A program made the position numbers and the translations under genes. The notes beneath the pieces are model-generated. The model saw only the letters and a list, made by a program, of their open reading frames with translations, searched no databases and was not told where the DNA came from. Below are positions 35,349 to 47,390 of a stretch of DNA of 64,000 nucleotides, in pieces. How positions within the stretch are numbered: the first letter of the stretch is position 1; each line of letters starts with the position of its first letter. The DNA is from Anomaloglossus baeobatrachus (taxonomy: Eukaryota; Chordata; Amphibia; Anura; Aromobatidae): assembly GCF_048569485.1 (NCBI RefSeq), contig NW_027445223.1, forward strand, positions 1-64,000, given 5' to 3'.

Positions 35349-36739
35349 CTTCTTAACCCAGTTTCCAAAAGCATAACTCAATTCACCTGATTCATATTAG
35401 CCCGATTTAATGAATTGGAAGAAAGCATACGTCTTCATATGCACCTCAATTTGGCCCATTCACTTTTCACACTTCCTCCTTTTGTTTTTTATCTTTCACA
35501 CTTTTGACTTTCTTTATTCATCCAAATAGCAAACTCATCACCACTCAACCTGACCAACTCGGCTATGTCCCGTGCTGCAGTTCTCTGTCTTATCTAGATC
35601 ATTTGCAATTGAATGGAATAGATCCCTTTTGGACAAAGTGGATTCACCTGCTGCTGCAGTGACCACAGGTGTGATAAGATCTAGAATTGGCATCTGGTGC
35701 GATCTCTCCGCTTCCACTCCAAAGAAAGTTACCTGTTTATTCCTATCATGCATTGGTTTTTGGGGTTTTCTTTGAGTAATGATGATCTCTTTAGTAGTCT
35801 GTTGGCGCCCTCTCCTGGAGGAATAGTTTGCTTGCTCTTGGACATTCTAAAAGAGAGGTCATGATAGACATTGAGCTTCTGAGCTCAATTGGGGACAGTC
35901 ATGGGTGATGAATGTTTGCAACCTGCTGCAAAGCCTCATACCGCAATATAAGGAACGTCAAATACTAAGAAAGGGCGGCCTATGAAAGAATTACTACTTT
36001 CAATAAGTACACTTAAACGGCTAATTGGGAATAGAAAAACTGTAAAAAGCCCTCTGAGAAAGCCCCCCTCTAACCTTTGATAGTAAGCTTTTCTGTAGTC
36101 TGCCTGTTGATGTATTTTCCGTTTGAACTGTGCACAACATGAAGAGACGGAACACTGGCGGCTTGTCACAATGCCCCCGCTGACATCACAATAGCGCTGC
36201 TGCCTAGAAAACAAGCTGCGCAGCAGAAGTTGTTCTTTGGGTGGGAGGGTGGGCTAGTGTAAGGAGGGGGCAAGCTCTTTTTTTCCCGGGTGGTAGGGGG
36301 ATGACAGGAGAAGGGATGCGGGTGGTGAGAAGGGTACAGAGGGCAGGGTTTGGGGGCTGGGAAGGAAAGGGAAAAGATTAGGGTTTGGGGATGATGAAAG
36401 GGCTTTCTACGGGTAAGGATGGCAAAGGGTGGCAGTGACGGAAAGTCAGGCAACCTGTCCTGTCCGTCTTTTTGTATCGTGAATTGGAAAGACTGCAAGG
36501 GGGAGGGGAGTTGCTTGCGCCCTAAAGGAGGAGTTATTCAGATTCATTGCAGTGGGGGGCGGCGGCTGCAAAACGCACCATTCTTCTTGTTTTTGCTCTG
36601 CAAAGCAGCCTTTTCAAGGGTTGGCTTGGGTGACAAAATGTCTTCTGTAGGCGTGGGTTTGTCTCCCTCTCGCTCTCTCTCCCTAAGATGTGTCCGGCAT
36701 AGGCCAGGGTGCCACTCGAGGCCCAAACCAATTCTGGTT

Positions 36740-36927
36740 ATCGCTTCTCGGCCTTTTGGCTAAGATCAAGTGTAGTATCTGTTCTTATCAGTTTAATATC
36801 TGATACGTCCCCTATCTGGGGACCATATATTAAATGGATTTTTAGAACAGGGAGATGGAAAAAGAGCTTGCTCTGTCCACTCCACGCATTGACCTGGTAT
36901 TGCAGTACCTCCAGGACCGGTGCACCC
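36740..36927 (+). ncRNA. U2 snRNA, array B copy 4
   Basis: Same as B copy 1; 3' box intact. Confidence 0.97.
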
Positions 36928-38318
36928 CTTCTTAACCCAGTTTCCAAAAGCAGAACTCAATTCACCTGATTCATATTAGCCCGATTTAATGAATTGGAAG
37001 AAAGCATACGTCTTCATATGCACCTCAATTTGGCCCATTCACTTTTCACACTTCCTCCTTTTGTTTTTTATCTTTCACACTTTTGACTTTCTTTATTCAT
37101 CCAAATAGCAAACTCATCACCACTCAACCTGACCAACTCGGCTATGTCCCGTGCTGCAGTTCTCTGTCTTATCTAGATCATTTGCAATTGAATGGAATAG
37201 ATCCCTTTTGGACAAAGTGGATTCACCTGCTGCTGCAGTGACCACAGGTGTGATAAGATCTAGAATTGGCATCTGGTGCGATCTCTCCGCTTCCACTCCA
37301 AAGAAAGTTACCTGTTTATTCCTATCATGCATTGGTTTTTGGGGTTTTCTTTGAGTAATGATGATCTCTTTAGTAGTCTGTTGGCGCCCTCTCCTGGAGG
37401 AATAGTTTGCTTGCTCTTGGACATTCTAAAAGAGAGGTCATGATAGACATTGAGCTTCTGAGCTCAATTGGGGACAGTCATGGGTGATGAATGTTTGCAA
37501 CCTGCTGCAAAGCCTCATACCGCAATATAAGGAACGTCAAATACTAAGAAAGGGCGGCCTATGAAAGAATTACTACTTTCAATAAGTACACTTAAACGGC
37601 TAATTGGGAATAGAAAAACTGTAAAAAGCCCTCTGAGAAAGCCCCCCTCTAACCTTTGATAGTAAGCTTTTCTGTAGTCTGCCTGTTGATGTATTTTCCG
37701 TTTGAACTGTGCACAACATGAAGAGACGGAACACTGGCGGCTTGTCACAATGCCCCCGCTGACATCACAATAGCGCTGCTGCCTAGAAAACAAGCTGCGC
37801 AGCAGAAGTTGTTCTTTGGGTGGGAGGGTGGGCTAGTGTAAGGAGGGGGCAAGCTCTTTTTTTCCCGGGTGGTAGGGGGATGACAGGAGAAGGGATGCGG
37901 GTGGTGAGAAGGGTACAGAGGGCAGGGTTTGGGGGCTGGGAAGGAAAGGGAAAAGATTAGGGTTTGGGGATGATGAAAGGGCTTTCTACGGGTAAGGATG
38001 GCAAAGGGTGGCAGTGACGGAAAGTCAGGCAACCTGTCCTGTCCGTCTTTTTGTATCGTGAATTGGAAAGACTGCAAGGGGGAGGGGAGTTGCTTGCGCC
38101 CTAAAGGAGGAGTTATTCAGATTCATTGCAGTGGGGGGCGGCGGCTGCAAAACGCACCATTCTTCTTGTTTTTGCTCTGCAAAGCAGCCTTTTCAAGGGT
38201 TGGCTTGGGTGACAAAATGTCTTCTGTAGGCGTGGGTTTGTCTCCCTCTCGCTCTCTCTCCCTAAGATGTGTCCGGCATAGGCCAGGGTGCCACTCGAGG
38301 CCCAAACCAATTCTGGTT

Positions 38319-38506
38319 ATCGCTTCTCGGCCTTTTGGCTAAGATCAAGTGTAGTATCTGTTCTTATCAGTTTAATATCTGATACGTCCCCTATCTGGGG
38401 ACCATATATTAAATGGATTTTTAGAACAGGGAGATGGAAAAAGAGCTTGCTCTGTCCACTCCACGCATTGACCTGGTATTGCAGTACCTCCAGGACCGGT
38501 GCACCC
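38319..38506 (+). ncRNA. U2 snRNA, array B copy 5
   Basis: Same as B copy 1. Confidence 0.97.
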
Positions 38507-39897
38507 CTTCTTAACCCAGTTTCCAAAAGCAGAACTCAATTCACCTGATTCATATTAGCCCGATTTAATGAATTGGAAGAAAGCATACGTCTTCATATGC
38601 ACCTCAATTTGGCCCATTCACTTTTCACACTTCCTCCTTTTGTTTTTTATCTTTCACACTTTTGACTTTCTTTATTCATCCAAATAGCAAACTCATCACC
38701 ACTCAACCTGACCAACTCGGCTATGTCCCGTGCTGCAGTTCTCTGTCTTATCTAGATCATTTGCAATTGAATGGAATAGATCCCTTTTGGACAAAGTGGA
38801 TTCACCTGCTGCTGCAGTGACCACAGGTGTGATAAGATCTAGAATTGGCATCTGGTGCGATCTCTCCGCTTCCACTCCAAAGAAAGTTACCTGTTTATTC
38901 CTATCATGCATTGGTTTTTGGGGTTTTCTTTGAGTAATGATGATCTCTTTAGTAGTCTGTTGGCGCCCTCTCCTGGAGGAATAGTTTGCTTGCTCTTGGA
39001 CATTCTAAAAGAGAGGTCATGATAGACATTGAGCTTCTGAGCTCAATTGGGGACAGTCATGGGTGATGAATGTTTGCAACCTGCTGCAAAGCCTCATACC
39101 GCAATATAAGGAACGTCAAATACTAAGAAAGGGCGGCCTATGAAAGAATTACTACTTTCAATAAGTACACTTAAACGGCTAATTGGGAATAGAAAAACTG
39201 TAAAAAGCCCTCTGAGAAAGCCCCCCTCTAACCTTTGATAGTAAGCTTTTCTGTAGTCTGCCTGTTGATGTATTTTCCGTTTGAACTGTGCACAACATGA
39301 AGAGACGGAACACTGGCGGCTTGTCACAATGCCCCCGCTGACATCACAATAGCGCTGCTGCCTAGAAAACAAGCTGCGCAGCAGAAGTTGTTCTTTGGGT
39401 GGGAGGGTGGGCTAGTGTAAGGAGGGGGCAAGCTCTTTTTTTCCCGGGTGGTAGGGGGATGACAGGAGAAGGGATGCGGGTGGTGAGAAGGGTACAGAGG
39501 GCAGGGTTTGGGGGCTGGGAAGGAAAGGGAAAAGATTAGGGTTTGGGGATGATGAAAGGGCTTTCTACGGGTAAGGATGGCAAAGGGTGGCAGTGACGGA
39601 AAGTCAGGCAACCTGTCCTGTCCGTCTTTTTGTATCGTGAATTGGAAAGACTGCAAGGGGGAGGGGAGTTGCTTGCGCCCTAAAGGAGGAGTTATTCAGA
39701 TTCATTGCAGTGGGGGGCGGCGGCTGCAAAACGCACCATTCTTCTTGTTTTTGCTCTGCAAAGCAGCCTTTTCAAGGGTTGGCTTGGGTGACAAAATGTC
39801 TTCTGTAGGCGTGGGTTTGTCTCCCTCTCGCTCTCTCTCCCTAAGATGTGTCCGGCATAGGCCAGGGTGCCACTCGAGGCCCAAACCAATTCTGGTT

Positions 39898-40085
39898 ATC
39901 GCTTCTCGGCCTTTTGGCTAAGATCAAGTGTAGTATCTGTTCTTATCAGTTTAATATCTGATACGTCCCCTATCTGGGGACCATATATTAAATGGATTTT
40001 TAGAACAGGGAGATGGAAAAAGAGCTTGCTCTGTCCACTCCACGCATTGACCTGGTATTGCAGTACCTCCAGGACCGGTGCACCC
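39898..40085 (+). ncRNA. U2 snRNA, array B copy 6
   Basis: Same as B copy 1. Confidence 0.97.
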
Positions 40086-41476
40086 CTTCTTAACCCAGTT
40101 TCCAAAAGCAGAACTCAATTCACCTGATTCATATTAGCCCGATTTAATGAATTGGAAGAAAGCATACGTCTTCATATGCACCTCAATTTGGCCCATTCAC
40201 TTTTCACACTTCCTCCTTTTGTTTTTTATCTTTCACACTTTTGACTTTCTTTATTCATCCAAATAGCAAACTCATCACCACTCAACCTGACCAACTCGGC
40301 TATGTCCCGTGCTGCAGTTCTCTGTCTTATCTAGATCATTTGCAATTGAATGGAATAGATCCCTTTTGGACAAAGTGGATTCACCTGCTGCTGCAGTGAC
40401 CACAGGTGTGATAAGATCTAGAATTGGCATCTGGTGCGATCTCTCCGCTTCCACTCCAAAGAAAGTTACCTGTTTATTCCTATCATGCATTGGTTTTTGG
40501 GGTTTTCTTTGAGTAATGATGATCTCTTTAGTAGTCTGTTGGCGCCCTCTCCTGGAGGAATAGTTTGCTTGCTCTTGGACATTCTAAAAGAGAGGTCATG
40601 ATAGACATTGAGCTTCTGAGCTCAATTGGGGACAGTCATGGGTGATGAATGTTTGCAACCTGCTGCAAAGCCTCATACCGCAATATAAGGAACGTCAAAT
40701 ACTAAGAAAGGGCGGCCTATGAAAGAATTACTACTTTCAATAAGTACACTTAAACGGCTAATTGGGAATAGAAAAACTGTAAAAAGCCCTCTGAGAAAGC
40801 CCCCCTCTAACCTTTGATAGTAAGCTTTTCTGTAGTCTGCCTGTTGATGTATTTTCCGTTTGAACTGTGCACAACATGAAGAGACGGAACACTGGCGGCT
40901 TGTCACAATGCCCCCGCTGACATCACAATAGCGCTGCTGCCTAGAAAACAAGCTGCGCAGCAGAAGTTGTTCTTTGGGTGGGAGGGTGGGCTAGTGTAAG
41001 GAGAGGGCAAGCTCTTTTTTTCCCGGGTGGTAGGGGGATGACAGGAGAAGGGATGCGGGTGGTGAGAAGGGTACAGAGGGCAGGGTTTGGGGGCTGGGAA
41101 GGAAAGGGAAAAGATTAGGGTTTGGGGATGATGAAAGGGCTTTCTACGGGTAAGGATGGCAAAGGGTGGCAGTGACGGAAAGTCAGGCAACCTGTCCTGT
41201 CCGTCTTTTTGTATCGTGAATTGGAAAGACTGCAAGGGGGAGGGGAGTTGCTTGCGCCCTAAAGGAGGAGTTATTCAGATTCATTGCAGTGGGGGGCGGC
41301 GGCTGCAAAACGCACCATTCTTCTTGTTTTTGCTCTGCAAAGCAGCCTTTTCAAGGGTTGGCTTGGGTGACAAAATGTCTTCTGTAGGCGTGGGTTTGTC
41401 TCCCTCTCGCTCTCTCTCCCTAAGATGTGTCCGGCATAGGCCAGGGTGCCACTCGAGGCCCAAACCAATTCTGGTT

Positions 41477-41664
41477 ATCGCTTCTCGGCCTTTTGGCTAA
41501 GATCAAGTGTAGTATCTGTTCTTATCAGTTTAATATCTGATACGTCCCCTATCTGGGGACCATATATTAAATGGATTTTTAGAACAGGGAGATGGAAAAA
41601 GAGCTTGCTCTGTCCACTCCACGCATTGACCTGGTATTGCAGTACCTCCAGGACCGGTGCACCC
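41477..41664 (+). ncRNA. U2 snRNA, array B copy 7 (altered 3' box)
   Basis: RNA same as B copy 1. It carries the same 3' box change (41690) and the same spacer change (41004) as B copy 3, so the two units are sisters from a block duplication. Confidence 0.96.
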
Positions 41665-43055
41665 CTTCTTAACCCAGTTTCCAAAAGCATAACTCAATTC
41701 ACCTGATTCATATTAGCCCGATTTAATGAATTGGAAGAAAGCATACGTCTTCATATGCACCTCAATTTGGCCCATTCACTTTTCACACTTCCTCCTTTTG
41801 TTTTTTATCTTTCACACTTTTGACTTTCTTTATTCATCCAAATAGCAAACTCATCACCACTCAACCTGACCAACTCGGCTATGTCCCGTGCTGCAGTTCT
41901 CTGTCTTATCTAGATCATTTGCAATTGAATGGAATAGATCCCTTTTGGACAAAGTGGATTCACCTGCTGCTGCAGTGACCACAGGTGTGATAAGATCTAG
42001 AATTGGCATCTGGTGCGATCTCTCCGCTTCCACTCCAAAGAAAGTTACCTGTTTATTCCTATCATGCATTGGTTTTTGGGGTTTTCTTTGAGTAATGATG
42101 ATCTCTTTAGTAGTCTGTTGGCGCCCTCTCCTGGAGGAATAGTTTGCTTGCTCTTGGACATTCTAAAAGAGAGGTCATGATAGACATTGAGCTTCTGAGC
42201 TCAATTGGGGACAGTCATGGGTGATGAATGTTTGCAACCTGCTGCAAAGCCTCATACCGCAATATAAGGAACGTCAAATACTAAGAAAGGGCGGCCTATG
42301 AAAGAATTACTACTTTCAATAAGTACACTTAAACGGCTAATTGGGAATAGAAAAACTGTAAAAAGCCCTCTGAGAAAGCCCCCCTCTAACCTTTGATAGT
42401 AAGCTTTTCTGTAGTCTGCCTGTTGATGTATTTTCCGTTTGAACTGTGCACAACATGAAGAGACGGAACACTGGCGGCTTGTCACAATGCCCCCGCTGAC
42501 ATCACAATAGCGCTGCTGCCTAGAAAACAAGCTGCGCAGCAGAAGTTGTTCTTTGGGTGGGAGGGTGGGCTAGTGTAAGGAGGGGGCAAGCTCTTTTTTT
42601 CCCGGGTGGTAGGGGGATGACAGGAGAAGGGATGCGGGTGGTGAGAAGGGTACAGAGGGCAGGGTTTGGGGGCTGGGAAGGAAAGGGAAAAGATTAGGGT
42701 TTGGGGATGATGAAAGGGCTTTCTACGGGTAAGGATGGCAAAGGGTGGCAGTGACGGAAAGTCAGGCAACCTGTCCTGTCCGTCTTTTTGTATCGTGAAT
42801 TGGAAAGACTGCAAGGGGGAGGGGAGTTGCTTGCACCCTAAAGGAGGAGTTATTCAGATTCATTGCAGTGGGGGGCGGCGGCTGCAAAACGCACCATTCT
42901 TCTTGTTTTTGCTCTGCAAAGCAGCCTTTTCAAGGGTTGGCTTGGGTGACAAAATGTCTTCTGTAGGCGTGGGTTTGTCTCCCTCTCGCTCTCTCTCCCT
43001 AAGATGTGTCCGGCATAGGCCAGGGTGCCACTCGAGGCCCAAACCAATTCTGGTT

Positions 43056-43243
43056 ATCGCTTCTCGGCCTTTTGGCTAAGATCAAGTGTAGTATCTGTTC
43101 TTATCAGTTTAATATCTGATACGTCCCCTATCTGGGGACCATATATTAAATGGATTTTTAGAACAGGGAGATGGAAAAAGAGCTTGCTCTGTCCACTCCA
43201 CGCATTGACCTGGTATTGCAGTACCTCCAGGACCGGTGCACCC
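43056..43243 (+). ncRNA. U2 snRNA, array B copy 8
   Basis: RNA same as B copy 1. The upstream flank has a private G-to-A change at 42835. Confidence 0.97.
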
Positions 43244-44671
43244 CTTCTTAACCCAGTTTCCAAAAGCAGAACTCAATTCACCTGATTCATATTAGCCCGA
43301 TTTAATGAATTGGAAGAAAGCATACGTCTTCATATGCACCTCAATTTGGCCCATTCACTTTTCACACTTCCTCCTTTTGTTTTTTATCTTTCACACTTTT
43401 GACTTTCTTTATTCATCCAAATAGCAAACTCATCACCACTCAACCTGACCAACTCGGCTATGTCCCGTGCTGCAGTTCTCTGTCTTATCTAGATCATTTG
43501 CAATTGAATGGAATAGATCCCTTTTGGACAAAGTGGATTCACCTGCTGCTGCAGTGACCACAGGTGTGATAAGATCTAGAATTGGCATCTGGTGCGATCT
43601 CTCCGCTTCCACTCCAAAGAAAGTTACCTGTTTATTCCTATCATGCATTGGTTTTTGGGGTTTTCTTTGAGTAATGATGATCTCTTTAGTAGTCTGTTGG
43701 CGCCCTCTCCTGGAGGAATAGTTTGCTTGCTCTTGGACATTCTAAAAGAGAGGTCATGATAGACATTGAGCTTCTGAGCTCAATTGGGGACAGTCATGGG
43801 TGATGAATGTTTGCAACCTGCTGCAAAGCCTCATACCGCAATATAAGGAACGTCAAATACTAAGAAAGGGCGGCCTATGAAAGAATTACTACTTTCAATA
43901 AGTACACTTAAACGGCTAATTGGGAATAGAAAAACTGTAAAAAGCCCTCTGAGAAAGCCCCCCTCTAACCTTTGATAGTAAGCTTTTCTGTAGTCTGCCT
44001 GTTGATGTATTTTCCGTTTGAACTGTGCACAACATGAAGAGACGGAACACTGGCGGCTTGTCACAATGCCCCCGCTGACATCACAATAGCGCTGCTGCCT
44101 AGAAAACAAGCTGCGCAGCAGAAGTTGTTCTTTGGGTGGGAGGGTGGGCTAGTGTAAGGAGGGGGCAAGCTCTTTTTTTCCCGGGTGGTAGGGGGATGAC
44201 AGGAGAAGGGATGCGGGTGGTGAGAAGGGTACAGAGGGCAGGGTTTGGGGGCTGGGAAGGAAAGGGAAAAGATTAGGGTTTGGGGATGATGAAAGGGCTT
44301 TCTACGGGTAAGGATGGCAAAGGGTGGCAGTGACGGAAAGTCAGGCAACCTGTCCTGTCCGTCTTTTTGTATCGTGAATTGGAAAGACTGCAAGGGGGAG
44401 GGGAGTTGCTTGCGCCCTAAAGGAGGAGTTATTCAGATTCATTGCAGTGGGGGGCGGCGGCTGCAAAACGCACCATTCTTCTTGTTTTTGCTCTGCAAAG
44501 CAGCCTTTTCAAGGGTTGGCTTGGGTGACAAAATGTCTTCTGTAGGCGTGGGTTTGTCTCCCTCTCGCTCTCTCTCCCTAAGATGTGTCCGGCATAGGCC
44601 AGGGTGCCACTCGAGGCCCAAACCAATTCTGGTTATCGCTTCTCGGCCTTTTGGCTAAGATCAAGTGTAGT

Positions 44672-45468
44672 GTTGTTCGAAGAGGTGGTTTAAGCTCCAG
44701 GCCACCTTAGTACAATGATACAATGCACACTGGAAGGTTGCGCTTGCTAGTACTCTGGGTGGATAGTATATTCATCTAGTGGAAAACATGGCCCTACCAG
44801 GATCGAGGCTATTAGACTGAGTAAGGATGGGGGGCTATGGTACAACGTGCCCCAGGGCTGTGGACCCTGGAGTGAGTCTGAGCTTGCTGGCTTGGGACCC
44901 CGGCAAGCCTTGGGCTCTGTAGCACACCGTACCTTGCCTTTTCATACTTTTTGAGCATATTACCCTATCCCGGCCTTCTGGCTAGGAAGGGAAATTTTTA
45001 TAATCCCGGTCGGAGGTCTGGTCAGCTTTGGGCTGAGAAACTAACACCCGGTTGGAGGTCCGGGTCAGCTTAGGCTGAGAAACCAACACCCGGTTGGAGG
45101 TCTGGGTCAGCTTCGGCTGAGAAACCAACACCCGGTTGGAGGTCCGGTTAGCCTTGGGCTGAGAAACCAACACCGTTTGATGGTCCGGGCAGTTTCGGCT
45201 GCGAAACCAACAACTAGTAGCTCTCTACTCCACTTGGGTAAGATGCCTGGGTGGACGCTGGGAGCAACGACAAGGCTCAACCAGGCTTCGGCTTGGGGGA
45301 GCACCGAAGATCCCTGACCCTTGCTGTGGCCTTCTGGCTCGGAGGGACGGGGTTGATTTTTGGGGACCCTCTCCTCACGGTGGGGTCCACACGAATCCTA
45401 GCCTTTGCACTGTTTTTGGTGTGACTTCGGTCATGCATTTTTTGTGGTGCTTTGGAAAGCTTCATTAA
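44672..45468 (+). mobile_element. Unrecognised U2-inserted element, copy 1 (797 bp)
   Basis: Inserted in the sense direction between U2 nt 37 and 38. It begins GTTGTTCGAAGAGG and ends GCTTCATTAA. It has no long ORF, terminal repeats or target-site duplication, and only a short A-rich end. A second copy at 50398-51200 has the same 5' end, so both are probably full length. The interior has a five-unit minisatellite (45008-45213). No tRNA- or 5S-type internal promoter is convincing. It is best described as a non-autonomous retroelement that uses the U2 site. Alternatives are a SINE of an unfamiliar class or an internally deleted LINE. It shares no obvious sequence with the LINE upstream. Confidence 0.75.
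45008..45213 (+). repeat. Five-unit minisatellite inside the 0.8-kb element
   Basis: Tandem units of 41-42 bp (starts 45008, 45050, 45092, 45134, 45175) of the form GGTTGGAGGTCYGGGTCAGC followed by a stretch ending in GAGAAACCAACACCC. Units 2 and 3 are closest to each other; the outer units are more diverged. Such tandem units are common in LINE leaders and some SINEs. Confidence 0.85.
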
Positions 45469-47010
45469 ATCTGTTCTTATCAGTTTAATATCTGATACGT
45501 CCCCTATCTGGGGACCATATATTAAATGGATTTTTAGAACAGGGAGATGGAAAAAGAGCTTGCTCTGTCCACTCCACGCATTGACCTGGTATTGCAGTAC
45601 CTCCAGGACCGGTGCACCCCTTCTTAACCCAGTTTCCAAAAGCAGAACTCAATTCACCTGATTCATATTAGCCCGATTTAATGAATTGGAAGAAAGCATA
45701 CGTCTTCATATGCACCTCAATTTGGCCCATTCACTTTTCACACTTCCTCCTTTTGTTTTTTATCTTTCACACTTTTGACTTTCTTTATTCATCCAAATAG
45801 CAAACTCATCACCACTCAACCTGACCAACTCGGCTATGTCCCGTGCTGCAGTTCTCTGTCTTATCTAGATCATTTGCAATTGAATGGAATAGATCCCTTT
45901 TGGACAAAGTGGATTCACCTGCTGCTGCAGTGACCACAGGTGTGATAAGATCTAGAATTGGCATCTGGTGCGATCTCTCCGCTTCCACTCCAAAGAAAGT
46001 TACCTGTTTATTCCTATCATGCATTGGTTTTTGGGGTTTTCTTTGAGTAATGATGATCTCTTTAGTAGTCTGTTGGCGCCCTCTCCTGGAGGAATAGTTT
46101 GCTTGCTCTTGGACATTCTAAAAGAGAGGTCATGATAGACATTGAGCTTCTGAGCTCAATTGGGGACAGTCATGGGTGATGAATGTTTGCAACCTGCTGC
46201 AAAGCCTCATACCGCAATATAAGGAACGTCAAATACTAAGAAAGGGCGGCCTATGAAAGAATTACTACTTTCAATAAGTACACTTAAACGGCTAATTGGG
46301 AATAGAAAAACTGTAAAAAGCCCTCTGAGAAAGCCCCCCTCTAACCTTTGATAGTAAGCTTTTCTGTAGTCTGCCTGTTGATGTATTTTCCGTTTGAACT
46401 GTGCACAACATGAAGAGACGGAACACTGGCGGCTTGTCACAATGCCCCCGCTGACATCACAATAGCGCTGCTGCCTAGAAAACAAGCTGCGCAGCAGAAG
46501 TTGTTCTTTGGGTGGGAGGGTGGGCTAGTGTAAGGAGGGGGCAAGCTCTTTTTTTCCCGGGTGGTAGGGGGATGACAGGAGAAGGGATGCGGGTGGTGAG
46601 AAGGGTACAGAGGGCAGGGTTTGGGGGCTGGGAAGGAAAGGGAAAAGATTAGGGTTTGGGGATGATGAAAGGGCTTTCTACGGGTAAGGATGGCAAAGGG
46701 TGGCAGTGACGGAAAGTCAGGCAACCTGTCCTGTCCGTCTTTTTGTATCGTGAATTGGAAAGACTGCAAGGGGGAGGGGAGTTGCTTGCGCCCTAAAGGA
46801 GGAGTTATTCAGATTCATTGCAGTGGGGGGCGGCGGCTGCAAAACGCACCATTCTTCTTGTTTTTGCTCTGCAAAGCAGCCTTTTCAAGGGTTGGCTTGG
46901 GTGACAAACTGTCTTCTGTAGGCGTGGGTTTGTCTCCCTCTCGCTCTCTCTCCCTAAGATGTGTCCGGCATAGGCCAGGGTGCCACTCGAGGCCCAAACC
47001 AATTCTGGTT

Positions 47011-47207
47011 ATCGCTTCTCGGCCTTTTGGCTAAGATCAAGTGTAGTTTGGGAGGGTACTACCTTGGTTGGTGCTGAAAGGTGCCAGGGTATTGCACAAC
47101 TGCTGGCCTTGGGGGAGTGTGCATCGTAGGATGTCATAGCCCTCTTGTGACGGACAGTTACCTGGGCAACGAGAGGCGGTCACTTTATTATTTTCAAACT
47201 CATCCTT

Positions 47208-47244
<37 letters not shown>

Positions 47245-47390
47245 TTCTTATCAGTTTAATATCTGATACGTCCCCTATCTGGGGACCATATATTAAATGG
47301 ATTTTTAGAACAGGGAGATGGAAAAAGAGCTTGCTCTGTCCACTCCACGCATTGACCTGGTATTGCAGTACCTCCAGGACCGGTGCACCC
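47011..47390 (+). pseudogene. U2 snRNA gene split by the A-tailed insert
   Basis: U2 nt 1-37 lie at 47011-47047 and nt 38-188 at 47240-47390, with no loss or duplication of U2 bases. The unit also has a private A-to-C change at 46909, about 100 bp upstream of the RNA. Confidence 0.95.
47048..47239 (+). mobile_element. 192-bp A-tailed insert in U2
   Basis: Starts TTGGGAGGGTACTACC directly after U2 nt 37 and ends in 31 A residues (47209-47239) before U2 nt 38. The 161-bp body resembles neither the LINE 3' end nor the 0.8-kb element, and has no AATAAA near the tail. It could be a 5'-truncated copy of another U2-specific LINE, a SINE, or a cellular RNA reverse-transcribed at the site. I do not recognise it. 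The A tail and exact site show target-primed insertion. Confidence 0.75.

Larger units (their letters stand above)
44635..45619 (+). pseudogene. U2 snRNA gene split by the 0.8-kb element, first copy
   Basis: U2 nt 1-37 lie at 44635-44671 and nt 38-188 at 45469-45619. No U2 base is lost and none duplicated; the cut is between the T and A of GTAGTA. The promoter and 3' box remain, but the RNA cannot be a functional U2. Confidence 0.95.

Noticed and set aside
44982-45304. Short repetitive reverse-strand frames in the 0.8-kb element (units reading LVSQPK)
   Set aside because: They follow from the 42-bp minisatellite, whose length is a multiple of three. They lack a plausible start context and differ between the two copies without sign of coding constraint.
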